Source: Hungatella sp. UBA5982
GTDB taxonomy: Bacteria > Bacillota > Clostridia > Lachnospirales > Lachnospiraceae
Assembly (NCBI GenBank): GCA_002429965.1
Contig: DJBG01000002.1
Location: 53,842 to 59,230, forward strand
Reading direction: 5' to 3'
DNA length: 5,389 bases
The position numbers were made by a program, and so were the translations under genes. Of the stretch, positions 1 through 5,389 are shown in pieces. Numbering within the stretch: the stretch's first letter is position 1; each line of letters starts with the position of its first letter. Below the pieces are notes generated by a model that was not told the origin of the DNA, ran no database searches, and worked only from the letters and a program-made list of their open reading frames with translations.

Positions 1-459
1 ACCATGCTCATTCATACCGTCACATCTGCCAAACAAATTCAGTGTGGAACCAATATAGGAGTACTTGTCTTTTATACTTGTAAATGCGAAGCACATTTCT
101 TCCATCTCATTATTAAAATCATAGTTTCTTGCCATTAATGTATGACCGTTCTTTGATTTACCAGGTAATACGGACATCAGACTGCATCCGCGTTCCAAAT
201 AGGTCATGGCATAAAAAAGTGTCTGCTCTGATGATACCCCAACCGTATCTGAAAAGCCTCTTATTTCCTCGTTAATACCTTCACAATAATGATCCAATAA
301 ATCAACAATTTTTTCAAACTTATCATGGGGGTAAGCATTAGGCGGCAAAAGAACCTGTTTTAGTAAGCTGGGAGTAGACAAAACCCATTTTCCTATTTGT
401 TTCCCAACTTCATAGTTTGTACCAATGAAATTCTTCAAATATACGTTTGTTTTTTCCAT
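1..459 (-). CDS. C45-family autoproteolytic acyltransferase/hydrolase (6-APA acyltransferase-like), N-terminal part
   Basis: I translated this open frame by hand: 153 codons from ATG at 459, still open at the window edge (family members are usually about 330-350 residues). Near the start FIGTNYEVGKQIGKW matches the G-x-x-x-E-x-G-x-x-x-G propeptide segment of the acyl-CoA:6-aminopenicillanate acyltransferase family. ERGCSLMSVLPG then NGHTLMARNYDF match the core motif, with predicted self-cleavage between Gly91 and Cys92, which would make Cys92 the N-terminal nucleophile (Penicillium enzyme: Cys103). The roughly 90-residue propeptide argues against choloylglycine hydrolases, whose Cys follows the initiator Met. 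Such enzymes act on amide bonds of N-acyl amino acids or small peptides; the substrate here is unknown. AGGAAGG nine bases before the ATG supports this start; an in-frame ATG at 480 lies upstream of that box. G+C is clearly lower than in the operon, hinting at separate ancestry. Confidence 0.75.
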   Translation of the reverse strand, partial: MEKTNVYLKNFIGTNYEVGKQIGKWVLSTPSLLKQVLLPPNAYPHDKFEKIVDLLDHYCEGINEEIRGFSDTVGVSSEQTLFYAMTYLERGCSLMSVLPGKSKNGHTLMARNYDFNNEMEEMCFAFTSIKDKYSYIGSTLNLFGRCDGMNEHG

Positions 460-562
460 GTTTAGCGCCCTTCCTTTCATAGATATTATAAATCCGCTTC
501 AAAACCATAACTTGATATTTTTTGCTGTATAGAGAACTTGAAAATCCGTTTCGAATCAAGGT
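460..562. other. Intergenic region between regulator and acyltransferase-like gene
   Basis: This 103-base AT-rich gap carries AACTTGA twice in direct orientation (509-515 and 535-541, 26 bases apart) and TCAAG at 556-560 in the opposite orientation. CTTGA and TCAAG on the minus strand could form a 5-base-pair stem with a long loop after the regulator stop, too weak to call a terminator. A TATAAT box lies nearer the downstream gene. Confidence 0.5.
485..490 (-). promoter_or_regulatory. Possible -10 box for the acyltransferase-like gene
   Basis: A perfect TATAAT on the minus strand lies 25 bases before the start codon at 459, with the AGGAAGG ribosome binding site between them. No convincing -35 hexamer sits 16-18 bases upstream (best is AAGTTA or CAAGTT), so a separate promoter with an activator is possible but unproven. 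Confidence 0.35.
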
Positions 563-2245
563 TCACTCCACGCCATACTCTTTTATCTTCCGGTACAGGG
601 TCGAACGGGAAATGCCAAGCACATCTGCAATATCCGTTTTGGAATACCCCCTCTCCAGCATTGCTTTAATCCGGTCCCTGGCAGTCTCTCCAAGCCCGCA
701 AAATACCTCTTCTTTCAACCGGATCAGATTCTTTTCTTTCAGTTCTTCTATTGTTACCCTCCCGGAACATTCCGCTGCGATCCGTTCAAGAATCAGCTCC
801 ATGCTGTGCTTTCCTATTTCCGCATAATGGTTTCTGAAATATATTATAACCTCTCCTGACAGTTCAACCGTTCTATTTTGATAGAGATTCTTATAATAAA
901 TCAGCCCTGAGGTCACATAGTACCGGAACTTTACCATATCCTTTTCCATTTCTTCAAAACTTACTTTATGCAAAACCATGAGGCGGTATAAGTCCCGGGA
1001 AAACAGCTTCTGATCCACCAGTGGTTCCAGCTCCTTATCAGTGCAGAACAAAAACCTTACATTGGAACGGATCAGCTTATTATGTGATTTGAACTTACCT
1101 GTTTTCATAAAATCAGCCAGATAATTCTGTATGTAAATAGGCATGTTCTCCGGCTGCAGGATTACGATTGTGCAGTCATTGGCATTTTTTAAGAGCCCAT
1201 ATTCATCCATCATATAAATTTCAAACAAATCCCTGTACAGATTATCCGCATAAACCACATACAGATCGTGTAAGTTTCTTTCCGAAGTATTAAATACCGC
1301 CTTGGCAAGGAGGAGATTCAGCTCGTTATCCGAGCTCTGTATTAAAACATGGTGGTCTGTCTTGGCCAAAGTCCGCACCATGTCCAGTTCCTGCTTTGAA
1401 AAATATCTTTTTAACCACTCCAAAGTCACAAGAGACCCCTGTTCAGAGATGTTGATCCTCTTAACAAAATCGCTTTGAGGTCTGAAATAGAACAGGGTGC
1501 TGAATTCCGTATCGCTTAAATATATTTTCTTACTGGACACCACCCCATGAAACAGATACTCATTCATTTCATAAGTCAGCCTTTCATTGCTGATATCTTC
1601 ATAAGACTGAAAATAATCCTCTATTAATTGAAACGGAAACAGCTCTTTCATGTTTCTTCCGGTCAATCCTCTGTCAAAATGAAGGATATCGCAAAAACGC
1701 TGGTTCACATGAATGATATTTCCGTAATAGTCCGTATAAATGACCGCCTCAAACATCTTGTCCATAATGGCTTCTATTTCTTTCAGGCGGTTTTGAAGTC
1801 CAATAGTTTTTGTTTCATTTTCAATTTTTCCGGACAAAAGTTCGGCAAAATTTTCCAGAAACGAAACTGTAGAATCCAGGCTTTCAAACAGGAATTTCGC
1901 CCTGTGCCTGGTTAAAATCAAAGCAAGCGCACCCACAACCTGGTTTTCCACTCTTATGGGCACTCCTACTAAACTGCTCATCTTACACTCCCTGAACTGA
2001 TCGCACCGGCGGCAGCCAGGCAGGCGAGTCTTGTCTTCCACGATCACATTCCTGTTTTCCAGAAGAATGGTGGAAATGATGGTACCGATTTTTATATCTG
2101 TATAAAGGTTTAAATATTTAAAGGCACTCCCGACAATCTTCATATTTGTATCTATAATAAGAATGTCCGTGTCCAATGTATCCGAAATGATTTTTGCAAA
2201 ATGATTGGTATAGCTCCCGATTAATCCCAACAGGCTTTTTTCCAT
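563..2245 (-). CDS. DhaR-like transcriptional regulator with degenerate AAA+ domain (sensor-PAS-AAA-Fis HTH)
   Basis: Complete 560-residue cytoplasmic regulator. Residues about 1-140 form a GAF-like sensor domain with GCRRCDQFREC (Cys78, Cys81, Cys87), then SLVGVPIRVENQVVGALAL, a typical GAF strand pattern. Residues about 155-250 look like PAS (VIYTDYYGNIIHVNQRFCDIL). Residues about 285-430 align in order with an NtrC-type AAA+ domain (HVLIQ.., LLLAKAVFNTSER, VRFLFCTDKELEPLV, LFSRDLYRLMVLHKVSF), but Walker A is SSDNELN instead of GESGTGKE, no GAFTGA is present, and the Walker B position reads TIVILQPE. About 520-560 is a Fis-type helix-turn-helix (YSKTDIADVLGISRSTLYRKIKEYG). It therefore should not activate sigma-54. 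E. coli DhaR, with similar layout, works at a sigma-70 promoter and responds to DhaL and DhaK; neighbouring dhaKL make an equivalent role likely (inference). The ribosome binding site is an odd GGGGGG six bases before ATG. Confidence 0.85.
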   Translation of the reverse strand: MEKSLLGLIGSYTNHFAKIISDTLDTDILIIDTNMKIVGSAFKYLNLYTDIKIGTIISTILLENRNVIVEDKTRLPGCRRCDQFRECKMSSLVGVPIRVENQVVGALALILTRHRAKFLFESLDSTVSFLENFAELLSGKIENETKTIGLQNRLKEIEAIMDKMFEAVIYTDYYGNIIHVNQRFCDILHFDRGLTGRNMKELFPFQLIEDYFQSYEDISNERLTYEMNEYLFHGVVSSKKIYLSDTEFSTLFYFRPQSDFVKRINISEQGSLVTLEWLKRYFSKQELDMVRTLAKTDHHVLIQSSDNELNLLLAKAVFNTSERNLHDLYVVYADNLYRDLFEIYMMDEYGLLKNANDCTIVILQPENMPIYIQNYLADFMKTGKFKSHNKLIRSNVRFLFCTDKELEPLVDQKLFSRDLYRLMVLHKVSFEEMEKDMVKFRYYVTSGLIYYKNLYQNRTVELSGEVIIYFRNHYAEIGKHSMELILERIAAECSGRVTIEELKEKNLIRLKEEVFCGLGETARDRIKAMLERGYSKTDIADVLGISRSTLYRKIKEYGVE

Positions 2246-2270
2246 CTCGCGCCCCCCGCAATATCTGTTT

Positions 2271-2298
2271 TTTAAACGCCAAACAGGGATGCTGTAAA
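2271..2298 (-). promoter_or_regulatory. Possible sigma-A promoter of the regulator gene
   Basis: On the minus strand TTTACA (2298-2293; 5 of 6 matches to TTGACA) is followed after 16 bases by TTTAAA (2276-2271; 4 of 6 matches to TATAAT). The start codon at 2245 is 25 bases further on, giving a short leader. The -35 lies within the palindrome. The -10 is weak and the spacer one base short of optimal, so this is a tentative call. Confidence 0.35.
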
Positions 2299-2304
2299 TT
2301 TACA
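2293..2304. repeat. Perfect 12-base palindrome TGTAAATTTACA, possible operator
   Basis: TGTAAATTTACA is its own reverse complement. It is the core of a wider imperfect dyad: CCAAAC at 2279-2284 pairs with GTTTGG at 2317-2322, and AGGG at 2285-2288 with CCCT at 2310-2313, leaving TTG 2314-2316 bulged. One half-site coincides with the proposed -35 hexamer of the regulator gene, as expected for an operator (for example autoregulation). The binding protein is not known. The lack of a central CG argues against a CcpA cre site. Confidence 0.55.
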
Positions 2305-2339
2305 ACAACCCCTTTGGTTTGGAAATTAAAACCGTTTCT

Positions 2340-2825
2340 TTATTCCTGGTTCTTATGAAAGGTCACTTCGCAAATGGAATCTCCTTTTGCAATGGTTTTT
2401 CCAAGGTGGAAGTTAAAGTCCTTAAACTGGGAACAGATCCCTCTGTCTCCGTCCATGGCGATCTCACACATTTCAGCGATCAGCTCCTCATCATCGGTAA
2501 GCTTTCTCCATGCGGCCACCAACGGACAGTAATGGAATGTAATATCCAGCCGTTCATCGGTGCATTCCGTATCCATCTGAAAGATATTTCTTACATTATC
2601 ACTGACAAATTCCTTTTCAAAAGCCTTTAAATCACTGGTCTGAGTGTATTTGTTCTCTCCATGGAAGCATCCGCATTTTGTAATGGCTTCATGGGCAAAT
2701 TCGCTGTCAAGACCTCTCTTTTTTGCCTCCATAAACATGTAATAGAACCATGTGGCTCTGTGTTCTATCCCATCCCGCAAATCCTTGATATGCTGACCTC
2801 TGTCTTCTGGTGTGTTGCTGTACAT
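2340..2825 (-). CDS. L-2-amino-thiazoline-4-carboxylic acid (ATC) hydrolase family protein
   Basis: Complete 161-residue soluble protein with no signal peptide or membrane segment. I assign it from remembered features of the ATC_hydrolase Pfam family: a FHYCPLV segment (Cys100), a MCEIAMDGDRGI segment (Cys120, Asp125, Asp127) and a C-terminal TIAKGDSICEVTFH segment (Cys152). The N-terminal half is helical-looking and holds CGCFHG (Cys51, Cys53). The founding enzyme, AtcB of Pseudomonas, opens the thiazoline ring of ATC on the way to cysteine; most members in anaerobes have no proven substrate, so the name describes family, not activity. It starts 12 bases after dhaL with a strong AAGGAGG, the first two bases of which lie in the dhaL stop codon, and is the last gene of the run. 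Co-expression with a Liv-type importer and DhaKL suggests a part in breaking down an imported nitrogen compound (inference). Confidence is good for the family, low for the reaction. Confidence 0.8.
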   Translation of the reverse strand: MYSNTPEDRGQHIKDLRDGIEHRATWFYYMFMEAKKRGLDSEFAHEAITKCGCFHGENKYTQTSDLKAFEKEFVSDNVRNIFQMDTECTDERLDITFHYCPLVAAWRKLTDDEELIAEMCEIAMDGDRGICSQFKDFNFHLGKTIAKGDSICEVTFHKNQE

Positions 2826-2837
2826 AACTGTACCTCC

Positions 2838-3488
2838 TTAAATATTGATTTTTTCTTTTATGCAATTCATTAACGTGCCGATCTGATAAGACATGGTAAC
2901 GGCTCCCGGATCCAGATGTCCCAGTCCCTTGTTGGCCTGATAGGTGGCCCTGCCTCTCACCGCCTCCATATTCTTCGTACTGTCAGCTCCGTCAATCGCT
3001 GCCCGTTTCACTATTTCGCAGATTTCCGGTTCACTTTTCCCGTCAGAAACTGCTTTCTTATATGCATTTACCGCCGGGGCAAGGCTGTCTATCATGGTTT
3101 TAAACCCTTCCTTTGCCTGCCCCCTGGACATGATCGCTTCCAGCATGGCCTCCAGCATGTCGCATACTCCCTGGCTGTCCAGGGCTTCCCTTCCTTTTAC
3201 CGCCTTGGCTGCTGCAAGATAAGCGGAGCCGTAAAGTACTCCGGAGGACCCACCGATCACAGCCATCATGATTTTGCCGATTTCTTTTAATTCATCACTG
3301 ATGGGCATTTCCCCCAGCTCATCCGCTTTCTCAACCAGCTTTTCAAATCCCATGTTAATGTTTGACCAGTGGTCGCCGTCGCCGGTTGCTAAGTCCAGTT
3401 CAGTCACATATTCTCCATTTTCATGGATCAGCTCATATGCTTTTTTTATGTACTCTGCGTAATCCTTACCCGTTAATACAAATCCCAT
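2838..3488 (-). CDS. dhaL: Dihydroxyacetone kinase-type nucleotide-binding subunit DhaL
   Basis: Complete 216-residue DhaL (Dak2 fold; usual length about 210). DhaL binds ADP/ATP with two Mg ions and transfers phosphate to the substrate on DhaK. The metal-binding segment LDLATGDGDH holds Asp32, Asp37 and Asp39, matching the three E. coli aspartates. The phosphate loop GGSSGVLYGSAY is at 79-90, the GRATY segment at 179-183 and the closing loop GHLDPGAVT at 190-198. Right after the metal motif it reads HWSNINMGF where E. coli DhaL has HGLNMNRGF, so a small Gly is replaced by Trp. In DhaM-dependent systems the ADP stays bound and is rephosphorylated by DhaM; no dhaM is seen here, so this subunit may use ATP directly or use a DhaM encoded elsewhere. 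The start at 3488 has AAGGCGGTGG before it. The stop codon touches the next gene's ribosome binding site. Confidence 0.96.
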   Translation of the reverse strand: MGFVLTGKDYAEYIKKAYELIHENGEYVTELDLATGDGDHWSNINMGFEKLVEKADELGEMPISDELKEIGKIMMAVIGGSSGVLYGSAYLAAAKAVKGREALDSQGVCDMLEAMLEAIMSRGQAKEGFKTMIDSLAPAVNAYKKAVSDGKSEPEICEIVKRAAIDGADSTKNMEAVRGRATYQANKGLGHLDPGAVTMSYQIGTLMNCIKEKINI

Positions 3489-3499
3489 ATTCCACCGCC

Positions 3500-4486
3500 T
3501 TATCTGATATCCAATGCCGGAGTATTACAAGGAGCATCCAGAAGCTCCTTTAACTCGTCATCCAGTTTCATGAGTGTCAGGGAGCATCCGGTCATATCAA
3601 GAGCCGTCATATAATTTCCCACAAGTGTCTTATAAGCCCTGATTTTCTTTTCTTCCAACAGCTTCTGGATCTCCATATTCAGTATATAAAGCTCCATAAG
3701 AGGGGTTCCGCCCAGACCGTTTACCAGCACCGCGACTTCGCTTCCGGTATAATCATAATCTTCAAGAATTTTTCCAAGAAGGATTTCCGCTGTCTCTTTC
3801 GCTGTTTTTACCCTGGTTCTTTCTACCCCCGGCTCTCCATGGATGCCCATTCCGATCTCGATTTCCTCATCACCAAGCACAAATCCCGGTTTTCCCACTG
3901 CTGGAAGAGTGCACGGGCTCATAGCCATGCCCATGCTTCTTATGTTGGAAATGGCCTTCTCGGCAGCCGCCTTTACTTCCTGTAAGCTTCCTCCAAGTTC
4001 CGCCTTTGCTCCTGCGATTTTATGTACGAATACAGTGCCTGCGATCCCTCTTCTTCCCGTGGAATATGTACTGTCAGGAACAGCAACGTCATCCTTAACA
4101 ACTACGCTTTCCACTTCTATATCCTCTGCTTCAGCAAGGTCAGAGGCAAGGCCGAAGTTCATAATATCTCCGGAATAATTTTTTATGATCAGAAGGACCC
4201 CTTTTCCGGAATTCATCTGATTAATGGCCTCGCCGATCCTGTCCGGACTGGGGGAAGAGAATACATTTCCGGATACGGCTGCATCCAGCATGCCTTTTCC
4301 CACATATCCTGCATGGGCCGGTTCATGTCCGGCCCCGCCTCCTGATATTACTGCCACTTTATCTGCCTTTTCCTTACGGGAAATTACCTCGAAGCCCGGG
4401 GTATACCGAAGTTCCGGATGGGCAAGCTCCATTCCCCGCAGTGCCTCTGATACTACATCCATTGGTTTGTTTATTATTTTTTTCAT
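3500..4486 (-). CDS. dhaK: Dihydroxyacetone kinase-type substrate-binding subunit DhaK
   Basis: Complete 328-residue DhaK (Dak1 fold), close to the usual 330-356. DhaK binds a short-chain carbonyl substrate covalently as a hemiaminal on a histidine; DhaL supplies the phosphate. Key residues are present: GGGAGHEPAHAGYVG with His54 (matches E. coli His56), IIKNYSGDIMNF with Asp107 (matches Asp109), and GMGIHGEPG with the substrate-binding His216 (matches His218). The C-terminal half keeps VNGLGGTPLMELY and ends DAPCNTPAL. The insertion that E. coli DhaK has after the histidine segment is absent. The start has AAAGGAGA eight bases upstream; the gene follows livF by 10 bases and precedes dhaL by 11. 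The catalytic set argues for an active kinase subunit rather than a regulatory paralogue. Because DhaK-type kinases also act on erythrulose and other sugars, and this operon encodes a transporter and no DhaM, the substrate is open. Confidence 0.97.
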   Translation of the reverse strand: MKKIINKPMDVVSEALRGMELAHPELRYTPGFEVISRKEKADKVAVISGGGAGHEPAHAGYVGKGMLDAAVSGNVFSSPSPDRIGEAINQMNSGKGVLLIIKNYSGDIMNFGLASDLAEAEDIEVESVVVKDDVAVPDSTYSTGRRGIAGTVFVHKIAGAKAELGGSLQEVKAAAEKAISNIRSMGMAMSPCTLPAVGKPGFVLGDEEIEIGMGIHGEPGVERTRVKTAKETAEILLGKILEDYDYTGSEVAVLVNGLGGTPLMELYILNMEIQKLLEEKKIRAYKTLVGNYMTALDMTGCSLTLMKLDDELKELLDAPCNTPALDIR

Positions 4487-4496
4487 GTTGTCTCCT

Positions 4497-5204
4497 TTAA
4501 CCCAAGCCTAAATATGCTTTTTTAATTCTCGGATCAGCCGCGATCTCTTTGGCATTCCCTGACATGGTGACCTTTCCATTCTCCAGCACATATGCTTTGT
4601 GTGAAGCACTTAAAGCCATGTTGGCGTTCTGTTCGATGAGAAGAATGGTCACTCCCTGCTTGTTTATTTCTTTTATTAAGTCAAAAATAAGCAGAACAAA
4701 GTTGGGAGCAAGGCCCAGGGAAGGTTCGTCTAACAAAAGCAGCTCCGGATTGCACATCAATGCCCTCCCAATGGCAAGCATCTGCTGTTCTCCTCCGGAA
4801 AGAGTTCCTGCAGTCTGTTTGATCCTCTCCTTTAACCTGGGGAATATCTCATAGACCCGGTCATAGCTGTCGGCAATTTTACTTTTATCCTTCACGGTGT
4901 AAGCACCAAGACGGAGATTCTCTTCTACCGTAAGCGCAGGAAATACCTCCCTGCCTTCCGGGGAAATGCTGATTCCCAGCTTTGTCATTAAATAGGGCGG
5001 ACTGTTGGTAATTTCCTTTCCCATAAATTCAACCCGGCCCCGGGAAGATTTCGTGATCCCTACAATCGTATTTAACAGGGTGGATTTCCCGGCTCCATTG
5101 CTTCCGATCAGAGATACGACTTCCCCTTTGTCTATCTCCATATCAACACCCTTGAGCGCATGTATGGGACCGTAATAAGTATTAAGATCAGTTATCTTCA
5201 GCAT
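4497..5204 (-). CDS. livF: LivF-type branched-chain amino acid ABC transporter ATPase
   Basis: Complete 235-residue ATPase, the usual LivF length (about 235). Walker [10 protein letters not shown] is at residues 34-42, the Q-loop region SPEGREVF at 81-88, the signature LSGGEQQ at 135-141, and Walker B LLLLDEP at 155-161 followed by the D-loop region SLGLAP. As in other LivF proteins, the Q-loop glutamine is replaced (PEGR) and the H-loop reads IEQNAN, with Gln at the switch-histidine position. It pairs with LivG on the cytoplasmic face of a HAAT-type importer. I chose the internal Met at 5204, not the upstream Met at 5234, because [12 protein letters not shown] is the canonical LivF start and a GGGAGG box precedes it. 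It overlaps livG by 17 bases and ends 10 bases before dhaK. The solute is unknown; LivF homology does not separate amino acids from amides, urea or other HAAT substrates. Confidence 0.96.
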   Translation of the reverse strand: MLKITDLNTYYGPIHALKGVDMEIDKGEVVSLIGSNGAGKSTLLNTIVGITKSSRGRVEFMGKEITNSPPYLMTKLGISISPEGREVFPALTVEENLRLGAYTVKDKSKIADSYDRVYEIFPRLKERIKQTAGTLSGGEQQMLAIGRALMCNPELLLLDEPSLGLAPNFVLLIFDLIKEINKQGVTILLIEQNANMALSASHKAYVLENGKVTMSGNAKEIAADPRIKKAYLGLG

Positions 5205-5389
5205 CCTTATGCACACCTCCCAAATAAGCCTCAATTACCCGTTCATTGTTGGCAATCTCCATCGGAAGTCCCTGTGCGATGGGTTTTCCATGGTCGATCA
5301 CGTATATCCTGTCGGAAATATTCATAACCACGCTCATATCATGTTCAATCAGCAATACGGTATATCCCTTCTGTTTCAGTGAACGGATA
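5188..5389 (-). CDS. livG: LivG-type branched-chain amino acid ABC transporter ATPase, C-terminal fragment
   Basis: This is the 3' end of a gene whose start lies beyond the window; 66 complete codons plus a TGA stop are visible. I translated it by hand. The fragment begins just before the H-loop strand ([13 protein letters not shown], with the switch histidine), continues through [17 protein letters not shown] and ends with the VIEAYLGG segment typical of LivG proteins, plus a short acidic tail. LivG is one of two cytoplasmic ATPases that power HAAT-family importers for branched-chain amino acids, amides, urea and similar solutes. Its stop lies inside the next gene, livF, so the two are translationally coupled. 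Walker A, Walker B and the signature motif lie outside the window. The substrate cannot be read from this piece; the permeases and binding protein, if present, would lie upstream. Confidence 0.93.
   Translation of the reverse strand, partial: IRSLKQKGYTVLLIEHDMSVVMNISDRIYVIDHGKPIAQGLPMEIANNERVIEAYLGGVHKDAEDN
5216..5221 (-). promoter_or_regulatory. Ribosome binding site deciding the livF start
   Basis: On the minus strand GGGAGG (continuing into TGTG) lies 11 bases before the ATG at 5204 and inside the livG reading frame, where it encodes part of YLGG. The longer candidate start at 5234 lies upstream of this box, so the box supports the shorter 235-residue LivF. Confidence 0.7.

Larger units (their letters stand above)
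2246..2339. other. Intergenic region with nested dyad between operon and regulator
   Basis: This 94-base gap separates the last operon gene from the regulator. It holds the palindrome, a larger imperfect dyad and a promoter-like pair (listed separately). On the minus strand the dyad is not followed by a U-rich tract but by GCGTTTAAAAAAC, so it is a poor intrinsic terminator. Read-through from the operon into the regulator remains possible. Confidence 0.6.

Noticed and set aside
1..459. Choloylglycine (bile salt) hydrolase
   Set aside because: In that family the catalytic Cys follows the initiator Met; here the predicted nucleophile is Cys92 after a propeptide, as in C45/6-APA acyltransferases.
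460..480. In-frame ATG at 480 as the start of the acyltransferase-like gene
   Set aside because: The AGGAAGG ribosome binding site lies between this ATG and the one at 459, and the added residues (MKGRALN) encode the binding site itself.
563..2245. Calling the regulator a sigma-54-dependent activator
   Set aside because: Layout is similar but Walker A, GAFTGA and Walker B are missing, and I saw no GG-N10-GC sigma-54 promoter element in either intergenic gap.
2293..2304. CcpA cre site
   Set aside because: The palindrome centre is AATT, without the CG core required by the cre consensus.
2279..2322. Intrinsic terminator at the end of the operon
   Set aside because: The outer stem is bulged and the minus-strand sequence after it is A-rich rather than U-rich.
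522..4854. Plus-strand open frames, for example 1628-1915, 2319-2630, 2916-3290, 3843-4178
   Set aside because: They lie largely or wholly antisense to well-supported minus-strand genes, match no recognisable family and show no good ribosome binding sites.
5205..5234. Upstream in-frame start adding ten residues ([10 protein letters not shown]) to LivF
   Set aside because: It lies inside the livG coding sequence, upstream of the GGGAGG box, and the extra residues do not resemble LivF proteins, which begin at [12 protein letters not shown] sequences.
1..5389. tRNA, rRNA, CRISPR array, insertion sequence or riboswitch
   Set aside because: No repeat-spacer array, transposase or terminal inverted repeats, cloverleaf or known riboswitch core was seen on either strand; gaps are at most 103 bases.

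Overview
The window reads as part of a chromosome from an anaerobic Firmicute. Clostridia, probably Lachnospiraceae-like, is my best guess. This rests on strong AGGAGG-type ribosome binding sites, tight same-strand operons, an ATC-hydrolase-family gene and a clostridial-style GAF/PAS/Fis-type regulator. It is inferred from gene content only, without a search. All seven genes lie on the minus strand, so transcription runs from high to low coordinates.

Right half (5389 to 2340) is one compact operon: the C-terminal end of a LivG-type ABC ATPase (cut by the window edge), a complete LivF-type ABC ATPase, DhaK, DhaL, and a small protein of the L-2-amino-thiazoline-4-carboxylic acid (ATC) hydrolase family. 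livG and livF overlap, and the other junctions are 10 to 12 bases with a ribosome binding site in or touching each gap. The transporter ATPases, the dihydroxyacetone-type kinase subunits and the ATC-hydrolase-like protein are therefore very likely co-expressed. No DhaM phosphodonor or glycerol dehydrogenase is seen here, so the kinase substrate need not be dihydroxyacetone.

Middle (2339 to 563): a 94-base gap carries a perfect 12-base palindrome inside a larger imperfect dyad. The palindrome overlaps a plausible -35 box. It precedes a 560-residue regulator with the layout of DhaR/NtrC-family activators (sensor domain with a CxxCx5C motif, PAS, AAA+-like region, Fis-type helix-turn-helix). Its AAA+ region has lost the Walker A, GAFTGA and Walker B motifs.

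Left end (562 to 1): a 103-base gap with a TATAAT box and short repeats precedes the N-terminal 153 residues of a C45-family (acyl-CoA:6-aminopenicillanate acyltransferase-like) autoproteolytic Ntn hydrolase, cut by the window edge. This part is much poorer in G+C (157 of 420 bases, 37 percent by hand count) than a sample of dhaK (64 of 120, 53 percent).

Working model (inference): a Liv-type importer brings in an amide- or amino-acid-like solute, the ATC-hydrolase-family protein acts on it, and DhaK/DhaL phosphorylate a carbonyl-containing intermediate. The DhaR-like protein may sense the pathway, possibly through DhaK or DhaL as in E. coli. This combination is the most interesting feature of the window.
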